64,000 bases of DNA from Rhodoferax mekongensis (lineage in GTDB: Bacteria > Pseudomonadota > Gammaproteobacteria > Burkholderiales > Burkholderiaceae_C): assembly GCF_032191775.1 (NCBI RefSeq), contig NZ_CP132507.1, positions 769,001 to 833,000 on the forward strand, given 5' to 3'. The notes below the pieces were generated by a model. The model searched no databases and was not told where the DNA came from. It worked only from the letters and a program-made list of their open reading frames with translations. Shown one piece after another: positions 49,333 through 58,078 of this stretch (positions are counted from its first letter, which is position 1; the number at the start of each line of letters is the position of its first letter). The translations under genes and the position numbers were made by a program.

Positions 49333-50769
49333 GTGCAAGACGAACTGACGCTGGTCATCGACATCGGTAAAAGCCATGCCAAGCTGCTGATGTTCAACAA
49401 TGCTGGTGAGGTGGTGGAACGCCACGGGCGCGACAACCGCAGCGTCCCATCGGCCTTGGGCTATCCGGCGCTGGATGTGCAGGGGCTGGAGGACTGGATG
49501 TCGCACACCCTGAGCGCTTCGGCCAATACCGTGCGTTGTAGCCGTGTGATTACGTCAACCCATGGCGCGGCGTTGGTGGGGTTGGATGAGACCGGCTTGG
49601 CATGGGCGCCGCTGGATTACGAGTTTGATGCGCTGGCACAGCACCCTGTATGGGCGCGCGAATTTGAGGATGCTGCAGATGCCTTCGCGCAGACGCTGTC
49701 GCCCGATTTGCCCGCAGGCTTGAACGCGGCCAGGCAGCTGTTCTATGTGCAGCGCGCGCATCCGCAAGTCTGGCAGCGCACCCGCCATCTCTTGCCGTAC
49801 CCGCAGTACTGGGCGTGGCGCTTGTCTGGTGAGCGGGCGAGCGAAGTGTCTTCGCTGGGGTGCCACACGCATCTGTGGCTGCCGCAGGCGGGCAGGTATT
49901 CAACGCTGGCAAATAGCCAGGGTTGGACGGCACTGTTTGCACCGGTGCGCCCTGCGTGGGAGGCGCTGGGCACCGTGACGCCACAGGTGTCCCGCACATG
50001 GGGCTTGCCGCCGCACTGTGTGGTGCATGCAGGAGTGCACGACAGCAATGCCTGCCTGTCCCGCTATCTGGAGTCACTGAACCGTGATGCCACTACCAGC
50101 ACCGCCTTGACCGTGGTCTCCTCCGGAACCTGGACGGTGCTGATGGCCCCAGGTGCGTCCACCCAGGGATTGCAGGCCGAGCGCGACATGCTGGCGAATG
50201 TGGACGTATTGAGCCGCGCCACGCCGACCGCACGCTTCATGGGCGGGCGGGAGTTTGAATGTCTGTTAGCCGGCGCAGACCCGGATGCGGGCAGCCTCGA
50301 AGATCTGCAATCCCTCATCTCCGGGGCGATCATGGCTTTGCCCTCATTTGCGGCACATGGCGGGCCGTTCCGTGGGCGAGAAGGCAGCATCCGGTGCGGC
50401 TCGGAAGTTTTCGCGAATACGGCCAGTGCCGGACTCACTGCGGGTCAACGCGCTGCCCTGGCGGCTCTTTATTGTGCGCAGACGACCGCTTGGCTCGTGG
50501 AGCGTCTGTGGAGCGGGAGCGCACTGCCACGCACCGTATTGGTAGAAGGGCCGCTGGCCAGAAATGCTTTGTACCTCGGGGCGTTGCAGGGGCTCATGCC
50601 CGCAGACCGATGCCTGGTCAGCCTCGACCCGGTGGAGGGAACGGCGCGGGGTGCGTGGATGCTCTCGCGGTGGGGGCAGTCGACTGCGGCCGATGTGATG
50701 CCCGTAGAAGCGCTGTTTGTCGCAGGCTTGGGTGAGTACCACGCAGCATGGCAGCGCGCGCTGGTCTGA
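49333..50769 (+). CDS. rhaK: FGGY-family carbohydrate kinase, probable L-rhamnulokinase
   Basis: A 478-aa kinase of the FGGY family that should phosphorylate L-rhamnulose to its 1-phosphate. The first ATP-binding strand is TLVIDIGKSHAKLLMF, GVHDSNACLSRYL gives the catalytic Asp region, and SSGTWTVLM and VVEGPLARN follow the fold. It is a divergent member, matching the rhizobial RhaK type more than E. coli RhaB. GTG 49333, preceded by gaaagg, is chosen over an upstream in-frame start at 49273 inside rhaM. Last gene of the operon. Confidence 0.88.
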   Translation: MQDELTLVIDIGKSHAKLLMFNNAGEVVERHGRDNRSVPSALGYPALDVQGLEDWMSHTLSASANTVRCSRVITSTHGAALVGLDETGLAWAPLDYEFDALAQHPVWAREFEDAADAFAQTLSPDLPAGLNAARQLFYVQRAHPQVWQRTRHLLPYPQYWAWRLSGERASEVSSLGCHTHLWLPQAGRYSTLANSQGWTALFAPVRPAWEALGTVTPQVSRTWGLPPHCVVHAGVHDSNACLSRYLESLNRDATTSTALTVVSSGTWTVLMAPGASTQGLQAERDMLANVDVLSRATPTARFMGGREFECLLAGADPDAGSLEDLQSLISGAIMALPSFAAHGGPFRGREGSIRCGSEVFANTASAGLTAGQRAALAALYCAQTTAWLVERLWSGSALPRTVLVEGPLARNALYLGALQGLMPADRCLVSLDPVEGTARGAWMLSRWGQSTAADVMPVEALFVAGLGEYHAAWQRALV

Positions 50770-50787
50770 GGTAGCTGGTTCGGACTG

Positions 50788-51435
50788 TCAGCGCAAGCTC
50801 ACCCTGAGCTGAACCTCCGTCCGGGTCACACCACTCTGCAAATGCGCGCCACGCAGGCTCTGCTGATTGTTCTGCAGGTTTTGCTCGGTCTCTGCCACTG
50901 TCATCCACTCGCCCAAGGGGAGCAGCATGCTGCTGCCGGTGCTGGATTGTGCCGGCGGGGCATTCACTGCCCCGGCTTGGGGAAACAGGGGGCGCAGAGG
51001 TTGCTGGGTATTAAGCTCGACCTCGACCACATCGCCACCCTCCCAGCGCGGTAGCGCACTAAAACCCGTGCCAGCTTCGATCAGCACGGTTCCTTGGGTG
51101 CTCACGATGTGCCCGTTGCGCACAAAGCTTTGCAGCAGGCGCAATGGCGTTTGCGTTTGCACCGCGATGCGTGCAGGCCGGCCATTCAAAATGAGGATTT
51201 GTTGCACCGCCGTGCCGCTGCTACGGCCTTGCGCCAGGCCGCCTGTGACCCTGCCGCCTTGCAGGTCTACGCCCGCCTGCTGGCCATCTTCGGATTGCAC
51301 CTGCCTCACTTCGATGAGCAGATTGCGCAAGGGCAAGGGAGTTGCATTTGCTCCTGAATTCATAGCTGCCTGCGCATATACAGCGGGCGTCAGGTGCCAA
51401 AAAAGTGCCAAAACCAGCCAATGTCGTCGGTTCAT
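50788..51435 (-). CDS. Exported protein of unknown function
   Basis: A 215-aa protein with a signal peptide (cleavage near VYAQA, residue 23) and a beta-rich mature part of about 190 residues (NLLIEVRQVQ, QQILILNGRPARIAVQT, GDVVEVELNTQQPL). I do not recognise the family with confidence. Its ATG overlaps the Lrp/AsnC stop by four bases, so the two are co-translated. Codons 11-29, including the end of the signal peptide, derive from a copy of the dispersed repeat. Confidence 0.75.
   Translation of the reverse strand: MNRRHWLVLALFWHLTPAVYAQAAMNSGANATPLPLRNLLIEVRQVQSEDGQQAGVDLQGGRVTGGLAQGRSSGTAVQQILILNGRPARIAVQTQTPLRLLQSFVRNGHIVSTQGTVLIEAGTGFSALPRWEGGDVVEVELNTQQPLRPLFPQAGAVNAPPAQSSTGSSMLLPLGEWMTVAETEQNLQNNQQSLRGAHLQSGVTRTEVQLRVSLR
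51350..51404 (+). repeat. Dispersed repeat, copy C, inside the exported-protein gene
   Basis: TAGCTGCCTGCGCATAT (51363-51379), CAGCGGGCGTCAGGTGCC and an A tract match copies B and F. Unlike those it lies within a reading frame on the other strand. Confidence 0.65.
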
Positions 51436-51941
51436 GTACGTCCTTTCATGGTGGCGCCTGTGGGCGGCGCTTGCAGCTGGCTCAAGGGCAGCGCACTGCT
51501 GGCCTTGACCTCGCCCAGCGAGAAGCTGGTGTGCAGGTCTTTGACGTTGGGCAGGTTGATCAGCACCTCGCGCGCAAACTGGCTGAAGCTGTTCAGGTCG
51601 CGGTTGACCACCTGCAGCTCAAAAGTACCGGTGCCGCTGATGTAGTGACAGCTGATGACCTCCGGGATCCGCCGTATCGCCTCTTCGAGCTCGTGCAGCA
51701 CATCGCCGCTGTTGCGGTTGGCGTCCAAGCGCACAAAGGCCAGCACCCCCAGCCCGATTTTGTGGCGGTTGATCTCTGCCCGGTAGCCGGTGATGAAGCC
51801 GCTGTCCTCCAGCGCCTTCACCCGCCGCCAGCACGGCGCCGCACTCAGGCCCACGCGGGTGGCGAGTTCGGCGTTGCTGAGGCGCCCATCGTTTTGCAGC
51901 TCGCTCAGGATGGCCAGGTCATAACGGTCAAGTGTTTCCAT
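51432..51941 (-). CDS. Lrp/AsnC family transcriptional regulator
   Basis: A 169-aa regulator: winged helix-turn-helix at 1-60 (ETLDRYDLAILSELQNDGRLSNAELATRVGLS) and a RAM/AsnC ligand domain (about 70-145). It is divergent from the indolepyruvate oxidoreductase gene, and Lrp-type proteins commonly control amino-acid or 2-oxo-acid breakdown beside them, so it probably senses an amino acid and controls that gene. ATG 51941 gives the standard N-terminus; ATG 51950 is possible. Confidence 0.93.
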   Translation of the reverse strand: METLDRYDLAILSELQNDGRLSNAELATRVGLSAAPCWRRVKALEDSGFITGYRAEINRHKIGLGVLAFVRLDANRNSGDVLHELEEAIRRIPEVISCHYISGTGTFELQVVNRDLNSFSQFAREVLINLPNVKDLHTSFSLGEVKASSALPLSQLQAPPTGATMKGRT

Positions 51942-51957
51942 AAATCGCATTATGGAG

Positions 51958-51972
51958 AAAGAATCGTTCTTT
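51958..51972. promoter_or_regulatory. Palindrome between lrp-like and iorAB genes, candidate operator
   Basis: AAAGAA-TCG-TTCTTT is a perfect inverted repeat 16 bp upstream of the regulator's start codon. The 15-bp size is that of Lrp/AsnC boxes. It may serve both autoregulation and control of the oxidoreductase. Confidence 0.55.
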
Positions 51973-52059
51973 GAGAGGTGGTTTTCAGGCAAAGAAAGCA
52001 AACACCTATCTGAGTTGCGGGCATACACTTTGCCAAACAAAAACACGGAGACAAGCACC

Positions 52060-55000
52060 ATGAATGCACCCCTCAACCGGGACCTGCCCGCGCACATCCG
52101 CACGGCGTTGGATTCGGTCACCCTCGACGACAAATACGCCCTCGACCACGGCCGCGCTTTCATGAGTGGCGTGCAGGCACTGGTCAAGCTGCCCATGCTG
52201 CAGCGCGTGCGCGACCAGCGCGCCGGCAAGAATACGGCCGGCTTTATCAGCGGCTACCGTGGCTCGCCCTTGGGCACCTATGACCAGTCGCTGGTCAAGG
52301 CAGAAAAATACCTGGAGGCCCACCACATCAAGTTCCAGCCGGGCGTGAATGAGGAGCTGGCTGCCACCGCCTTGTGGGGTACTCAGCAACTGGGCTTTGC
52401 ACCACCCGGCACTAACAAATACGACGGCGTGTTCGGCATCTGGTACGGCAAAGGCCCCGGTGTGGACCGCTGCTCTGACGTGTTCAAGCACGCCAATATG
52501 GCCGGCACCACGCCCTGGGGCGGTGTGATCGCCGTGGCGGGGGATGACCACATCTCCAAAAGCTCCACTGCCGCCCACCAGAGCGACCATATCTTCAAGG
52601 CCTGCGGATTCCCGGTGTTCTTCCCGGCCAATGTGCAGGAGATTCTGGACCTCGGTCTGCACGCCTTTGCCATGAGCCGTTTTTCCGGCGTGTGGGCGGG
52701 CATGAAGACGATCCAGGAAATTGTGGAGTCCAGCGCCACCGTCACCATCGACCCCGAGCGCGTCCTCACCCGCATGCCGGCCGACTTTGAGTTGCCACCT
52801 GGCGGCCTGCACATCCGCTGGCCCGACCATGCGCTGGACCAGGAAGCCCGCCTGTTTGATTACAAGTGGTATGCCGCGCTGGCCTATATCCGCGCCAACC
52901 GGCTGAACCACAACGTGATCGAAGGACCGCACGATCGCTTCGGCATTATTTCGAGTGGCAAGGCGTACAACGACACCCGCCAGGCGTTGCTCGACCTGGG
53001 GCTGGACGATGACACCTGCCGCCGCATCGGCATCCGCCTGCACAAGGTGGGCGTGGTGTGGCCGCTGGAGGCGCAGCTGACTCGCGAATTCGCCACCGGC
53101 TTGCAGGAGATTCTGGTGGTGGAAGAAAAGCGCCAGGTCATCGAATACCAGATCAAGGAAGAGCTGTACAACTGGCGCGCGGACGTGCGCCCCACAGTGT
53201 TGGGCAAATTCAACGAGGTGGAAACGCCAGATCACTATGGCGCCGGTGGCGAGTGGTCCATGCCCAACCCGAGCGCCAACACCTTGTTGCGTGCGAATGC
53301 GGATTTGTCGCCGGCCATCATCGCCCGTGCGATAGCCCAGCGCATCAAAAAGCTGGGGCTGGATGCCGACACCAGCGCCCGCATCGATGCCCAGATGGCG
53401 ATTCTGGAAGCCAAAGAGCGGGCCATGCACGTCATTGACTTGGGTAACTCCGGTGCCGCTGCTGCGGTTCGCCAGCCCTGGTTCTGCTCAGGCTGCCCGC
53501 ACAACACCAGCACGAAAGTGCCGGAAGGTTCGCGTGCGATGGCCGGTATCGGCTGCCATTTCATGACTATCTGGATGGACCGCAGCACCGATGGCTTTAC
53601 CCAAATGGGCGGCGAGGGCGTGCCGTGGGTCGGGCAGCAGCCGTTCACCAACGACAAACACATCTTCGCCAACCTGGGCGATGGAACCTACTTCCACAGC
53701 GGCTTGCTGGCCATCCGCCAGAGCATTGCGGCCGGCGTCAACATCACCTACAAAATCCTCTACAACGATGCGGTGGCCATGACCGGTGGCCAGCAAGTGG
53801 GTGAACGGCCGGAAGGGCACTCGGTGGTACAGATAGCGCAGAGCATGCGTGCGGAAGGCGCTATCAAAATCATAGTGGTGACAGACGAGCCTGAAAAATA
53901 CGATGCAGTCGAGGGGCTGCCCGAGGGTATTGCCATCGAGCACCGCGATGAGCTGGACCGCATCCAGCGGGAGTTCCGCGAAATCAAAGGTACCACCGTC
54001 ATCATTTATGACCAGACTTGTGCCACCGAAAAGCGCCGCCGCCGCAAGCGCGGCACCATGGTGGACCCCGCCAAGCGCGTAGTCATCAACGAACTGGTGT
54101 GTGAAGGCTGTGGCGATTGCGGCGTGCAAAGCAACTGCATGAGTGTGGAGCCGCTGGAGACCCCTTTCGGGCGTAAGCGCCAGATCAACCAGAGCACCTG
54201 CAACAAAGACATTTCTTGCGTCAAAGGCTTTTGCCCCAGCTTTGTGACCGTGGAAGGCGGTATCCTGAAGAAGCCGGTGAAATTGCAAACCGATGCCAGT
54301 GGCTGGCCGGCGCTGCCTGACCCGCAGCTTCCCGACCTTGCAACGGTGCAGGGCGGTGTGTGGGGCACCATCGTGGCAGGTGTGGGCGGCACGGGCGTGA
54401 TCACCATTGGACAGCTACTAGGCGTGGCGGCCCACCTGGAAGGCAAAGGCATCGTCACCCAGGACGCCGGTGGATTGGCGCAAAAAGGCGGCGCGACTTG
54501 GAGCCATGTGTTGATTGGCGCGTCGCAGGACGCGATCCGCACCACGCGGGTCGGTACGGCTTCTGCAGATTTGGTGCTGGGCTGTGATCCGGTCGTGGTG
54601 GCTGGCAAAGAGACGCTCATCCGCATGCGGCCCGGTCGCACCCATGTGGCCCTCAACGCCAACACGGTGCCTACTGCCGGCTTTGTGAAAAATGCCGACT
54701 GGACCAACCCCGGTGACCAGTGCGTGAGCGACATCATCCGCACCGTGGGCGAAAGTCATGTCGGGCTGTTGGATGCCGATGCGGTGGCCACCAAGGTGAT
54801 GGGTGACAGCATCTACACCAACCCCATGATGTTGGGCTATGCGTGGCAAAAGGGCTGGATTCCTTTGGGACTGGCATCCTTGATGCGCGCTATCGAGCTC
54901 AATGCCGTGGCGGTGGGGAACAACAAGGCCGCTTTTGAGTGGGGCCGCCGCGCCGCAGTGGATTGGCCCGCCGTACAACGCGCCATCAACCCAGGGCAAG

Positions 55001-55689
55001 TGATTGCATTCACGCCGCGCAGCAAAGAAACGTTGGACGCCATAGTGCAGCAGCGTGTGGAGTTTCTGAGCGGCTATCAAAACGCGGCCTACGCCCGCAC
55101 CTATACGGACTTTGTGATGCACGTGCGTGCCAAGGAGGCTGCGCTGGGCGGTGACAAGCTGCCTTTGACGGAGGCGGTCGCACGCTACCTCTTCAAACTC
55201 ATGGCCTACAAAGATGAGTACGAAGTCGCGCGATTGCATACCGACACCGCGTTCAAAACTCGCGTTGGCGCCATGTTCGAAGGCGACTTCAAGCTGGCCT
55301 ACCACCTCGCACCGCCCTTGTGGGCCCGCAAAAACGCCCAGGGCGAGCTGCAGAAGGCGCGTTTTGGCAGCTGGATGGGCCTAGCATTCCGGGCATTGGC
55401 CCCGTTGAAGGTTGTTCGGGGCACCGCTTTGGATGTGTTCGGCTACACGGAAGAGCGCCGCGAAGAGCGGGCCCTGATCGTTGAATACCGCGAAGCTGTG
55501 GAGAGTATGTTGCCCTCCTTGAACTCAGGCAACCTGAGCGCTGCCGTCGCGTTTGCCAAAGTCCCCGAGCACATCCGCGGCTATGGCCATGTCAAGGCCC
55601 GGCACCTGAGGTCGGCCAAAGTCCAGTGGGCTGAGCTGTTGGCGCGCTACCGCTCTCTGGATCAAGCCCAACAAGCCCGGGCTGCTTAG
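52060..55689 (+). CDS. Indolepyruvate:ferredoxin oxidoreductase, fused alpha/beta form
   Basis: A 1209-aa cytoplasmic thiamine-diphosphate enzyme that oxidatively decarboxylates aryl (or branched) pyruvates from amino-acid transamination to acyl-CoA, reducing ferredoxin. Order: Por-type pyrimidine domain (about 40-400), TPP-binding domain with CSGCPHNTST and NLGDGTYFHSG (about 470-680), a cysteine-rich iron-sulphur region (VCEGCGDCGVQSNC and later, about 680-740), and the IorB/gamma domain with GVGGTGVITIGQLLG (about 775 on). ATG 52060 follows cggag; an open frame reaches 51952. The fusion is common in aerobic proteobacteria. Confidence 0.93.
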   Translation: MNAPLNRDLPAHIRTALDSVTLDDKYALDHGRAFMSGVQALVKLPMLQRVRDQRAGKNTAGFISGYRGSPLGTYDQSLVKAEKYLEAHHIKFQPGVNEELAATALWGTQQLGFAPPGTNKYDGVFGIWYGKGPGVDRCSDVFKHANMAGTTPWGGVIAVAGDDHISKSSTAAHQSDHIFKACGFPVFFPANVQEILDLGLHAFAMSRFSGVWAGMKTIQEIVESSATVTIDPERVLTRMPADFELPPGGLHIRWPDHALDQEARLFDYKWYAALAYIRANRLNHNVIEGPHDRFGIISSGKAYNDTRQALLDLGLDDDTCRRIGIRLHKVGVVWPLEAQLTREFATGLQEILVVEEKRQVIEYQIKEELYNWRADVRPTVLGKFNEVETPDHYGAGGEWSMPNPSANTLLRANADLSPAIIARAIAQRIKKLGLDADTSARIDAQMAILEAKERAMHVIDLGNSGAAAAVRQPWFCSGCPHNTSTKVPEGSRAMAGIGCHFMTIWMDRSTDGFTQMGGEGVPWVGQQPFTNDKHIFANLGDGTYFHSGLLAIRQSIAAGVNITYKILYNDAVAMTGGQQVGERPEGHSVVQIAQSMRAEGAIKIIVVTDEPEKYDAVEGLPEGIAIEHRDELDRIQREFREIKGTTVIIYDQTCATEKRRRRKRGTMVDPAKRVVINELVCEGCGDCGVQSNCMSVEPLETPFGRKRQINQSTCNKDISCVKGFCPSFVTVEGGILKKPVKLQTDASGWPALPDPQLPDLATVQGGVWGTIVAGVGGTGVITIGQLLGVAAHLEGKGIVTQDAGGLAQKGGATWSHVLIGASQDAIRTTRVGTASADLVLGCDPVVVAGKETLIRMRPGRTHVALNANTVPTAGFVKNADWTNPGDQCVSDIIRTVGESHVGLLDADAVATKVMGDSIYTNPMMLGYAWQKGWIPLGLASLMRAIELNAVAVGNNKAAFEWGRRAAVDWPAVQRAINPGQVIAFTPRSKETLDAIVQQRVEFLSGYQNAAYARTYTDFVMHVRAKEAALGGDKLPLTEAVARYLFKLMAYKDEYEVARLHTDTAFKTRVGAMFEGDFKLAYHLAPPLWARKNAQGELQKARFGSWMGLAFRALAPLKVVRGTALDVFGYTEERREERALIVEYREAVESMLPSLNSGNLSAAVAFAKVPEHIRGYGHVKARHLRSAKVQWAELLARYRSLDQAQQARAA

Positions 55690-55695
55690 GGCCAT

Positions 55696-55721
55696 GCCCG
55701 CCCTTCACGGGCGGGCCTTTT
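55696..55721 (+). terminator. Rho-independent terminator after the oxidoreductase gene
   Basis: A perfect eight-base-pair stem GCCCGCCC / GGGCGGGC with a TTCAC loop, then CTTTT. It separates this gene from the yajC-sec operon. Confidence 0.85.
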
Positions 55722-55735
55722 CCCCCGCTTACAAT

Positions 55736-55785
55736 GACCGGTTGGCTGGCCAGAGGCCGGTCCGCGTGCGCGCGGGCATGCCCGC
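55736..55785 (+). promoter_or_regulatory. Structured leader before yajC
   Basis: A -10-like TACAAT (55730-55735) is followed by GACCGG/CCGGTC (55736-55741 with 55757-55762) and the palindrome GCGGGCATGCCCGC (55772-55785). The mRNA leader should fold strongly. No -35 element is clear, so the promoter call is weak. Confidence 0.4.
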
Positions 55786-55829
55786 AGCCGCAAACGTTTT
55801 TGTTTTGTTCCCTTTTGTGGAGTTTGCCT

Positions 55830-56159
55830 GTGTTCATTTCTTCTGCTTTTGCCCAAACCGCTCCTGCTGCCGCTGGCGGTGACATGCAATCCTCCTTGAT
55901 GAGCATGTTGCCTTTGGTGCTGATGTTTGTGGTGCTGTACTTTGTGATGATCCGCCCCCAGATGAAAAAGCAGAAAGAGCATCGCGCCATGATCGATGCG
56001 TTGGCCAAGGGCGATGAAGTCGTGACCGCTGGTGGCGTGCTCGGAAAGGTCAGCAAGTTGGGCGACAGCTATGTGGGTCTGGAAGTGGCCAGTGGCGTGG
56101 AAGTTCAGGTGCAGCGCAGTGCGGTAGTGCAAGTGCTGCCCAAGGGCTCCATCAAGTAA
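55830..56159 (+). CDS. yajC: Preprotein translocase accessory subunit YajC
   Basis: A 109-aa inner-membrane protein of the SecDF-YajC complex. One membrane helix (about 22-42, LMSMLPLVLMFVVLYFVM) is followed by the hallmark IRPQMKKQKEH and a small cytoplasmic domain (KGDEVVTAGGVLGKV). GTG 55830, preceded by tggag, gives the usual betaproteobacterial N-terminus MFISSAFAQ; the frame is open further upstream. Confidence 0.95.
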   Translation: MFISSAFAQTAPAAAGGDMQSSLMSMLPLVLMFVVLYFVMIRPQMKKQKEHRAMIDALAKGDEVVTAGGVLGKVSKLGDSYVGLEVASGVEVQVQRSAVVQVLPKGSIK

Positions 56160-56186
56160 GTCGTCAACCCGAAGCAAAGCGCGATC

Positions 56187-58067
56187 ATGAACCGTTATCC
56201 GGTGTGGAAGTACGCGATCATTCTGGTCGCGCTGGTGGTCAGTGGCTTGTATGCCCTGCCCAATTTGTTCGGCGAGTCACCCGCGGTTCAAGTCTCCGCG
56301 GCCAAATCGGTCGTGAAGGTCGACGCCGCAGTTCTGGCCAAGGTGGAACAAACATTAAAGGACGCCGGCTTGACCGCAGACGCGGTGGCTTTGGAAGGCA
56401 CTTCCGTCAAGGCCCGCTTTGCTGATACCGATACCCAGCTCAAAGCCAAAGACGCCATCCAGAAGGCGATTAACCCGGATGCGACTGATCCGGCCTATAT
56501 CGTGGCCTTGAACCTGTTGTCCCGATCTCCCGCATGGCTGACCGCTTTGCATGCATCTCCCATGTATCTGGGGCTGGATTTGCGCGGCGGCGTGCATTTC
56601 ATGCTCCAGGTGGACATGCAGGCAGCGCTGACCAAGCGTGCTGAATCACTCGCCGGGGATATCCGCACTGTATTGCGTGAGAAAAATGTGCGTCACAGTG
56701 GTATTTCCCGCAATGCACAAACGGTGGAAGTGCGTTTCCGTGACGCTGCCACGGCGGATGCCGCCAAGCGCATCATCCAAGACCAATTCGCCGATCTGGA
56801 AACGGTGTCCTCGACGGACGGCGCCGATGTGAAGCTGGTTGCCAGCATCAAGCCGGTGTCCGCCAAGACCATTCAAGAGCAGGCGCTCAAGCAGAACATC
56901 ACCACCCTGCACAACCGTATCAATGAGCTGGGCGTGGCCGAGCCGGTGATTCAGCAGCAAGGTCTGGACCGCATCGTGGTGCAGTTGCCCGGTGTGCAAG
57001 ACACTGCCAAGGCCAAAGACATTCTGGGCCGGACAGCAACGCTGGAAGTCCGGCTGGTGGACGAGGGTACCGAGGCGCGCTCTGCCGAAACCGGAACCGG
57101 CCCGGTGCCTTTTGGCTCAGAACGTTACCTGGATCGCGAAGGGCGCCCGGTGATCGTCAAGAAGCAGGTGATCCTCACCGGTGAGAATCTGACGGATGCT
57201 CAACCCGGTTTCGATAGCCAGACCCAGGAACCCACCGTCAACCTGTCCTTGGATGCCAAGGGTGCGCGCATTTTCCGTGACGTCACCCGCGAGAACATCA
57301 ACAAGCGCATGGCCATCCTTTTGTTCGAAAAGGGCAAGGGCGAGGTGGTGACCGCTCCAGTTATCCGCTCTGAAATCAGCGGCGGGCGTGTACAGATTTC
57401 CGGTCGCATGACCACCATAGAGGCGGCTGACACAGCCCTGTTGCTTCGCGCCGGCTCATTGGCGGCGCCCATGGAAATCATTGAAGAGCGCACCATTGGC
57501 CCGAGCCTGGGTGCTGAAAACATTGCCAAGGGCTTCCAGAGCGTTTCCTGGGGCTTTACCGCCGTGGCCATTTTCATGTGCGTCTACTACATGCTGTTCG
57601 GCATGATTTCCAGCGTCGCGCTGGCGTTCAACTTGCTGCTGTTGGTGGCGGTCTTGTCCATGTTGCAAGCCACCCTGACCCTGCCGGGTATGGCTGCGAT
57701 GGCATTAGTGCTGGGTATGGCGATTGACGCGAACGTACTGATTAACGAGCGGGTGCGGGAAGAGCTGCGCAATGGCGCGTCGCCACAAGCTGCCATCCAC
57801 GCCGGTTACGACCGCGCATGGGCCACCATCATTGACTCCAACGTCACCACGCTGATTGCCGGCTTGGCCTTGCTGGCATTCGGTTCCGGTCCGGTACGTG
57901 GTTTTGCAGTGGTTCACTGTTTGGGTATTTTGACGAGCATGTTCTCCGGCGTCTTCTTCTCGCGTGGCGTGGTGAATTTGTGGTACGGTCGCCAAAAGAA
58001 GTTGAAAACGGTTTCCATCGGTACCGTTTGGCGTCCTGATGCTGGGCAGCAGGTCACCACCAACTAA
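56187..58067 (+). CDS. secD: Protein translocase subunit SecD
   Basis: A 626-aa inner-membrane protein that uses proton motive force to pull secreted proteins through SecYEG. It has one N-terminal helix, a large periplasmic P1 region with DLRGGVHFMLQVD, and five C-terminal helices (about 455-610) with GMAIDANVLINERVREE. It sits 27 bp after yajC and 11 bp before secF, the standard operon. Confidence 0.97.
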   Translation: MNRYPVWKYAIILVALVVSGLYALPNLFGESPAVQVSAAKSVVKVDAAVLAKVEQTLKDAGLTADAVALEGTSVKARFADTDTQLKAKDAIQKAINPDATDPAYIVALNLLSRSPAWLTALHASPMYLGLDLRGGVHFMLQVDMQAALTKRAESLAGDIRTVLREKNVRHSGISRNAQTVEVRFRDAATADAAKRIIQDQFADLETVSSTDGADVKLVASIKPVSAKTIQEQALKQNITTLHNRINELGVAEPVIQQQGLDRIVVQLPGVQDTAKAKDILGRTATLEVRLVDEGTEARSAETGTGPVPFGSERYLDREGRPVIVKKQVILTGENLTDAQPGFDSQTQEPTVNLSLDAKGARIFRDVTRENINKRMAILLFEKGKGEVVTAPVIRSEISGGRVQISGRMTTIEAADTALLLRAGSLAAPMEIIEERTIGPSLGAENIAKGFQSVSWGFTAVAIFMCVYYMLFGMISSVALAFNLLLLVAVLSMLQATLTLPGMAAMALVLGMAIDANVLINERVREELRNGASPQAAIHAGYDRAWATIIDSNVTTLIAGLALLAFGSGPVRGFAVVHCLGILTSMFSGVFFSRGVVNLWYGRQKKLKTVSIGTVWRPDAGQQVTTN

Positions 58068-58078
58068 AGGGAAAAGTC

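Noticed and set aside
53850..53880. GCTATCAAAATCATAG inside the oxidoreductase gene as a further copy of the dispersed repeat
   Set aside because: Only the weak left half resembles the family; the GAGCGCTAG half is missing and the residues fit a conserved domain.
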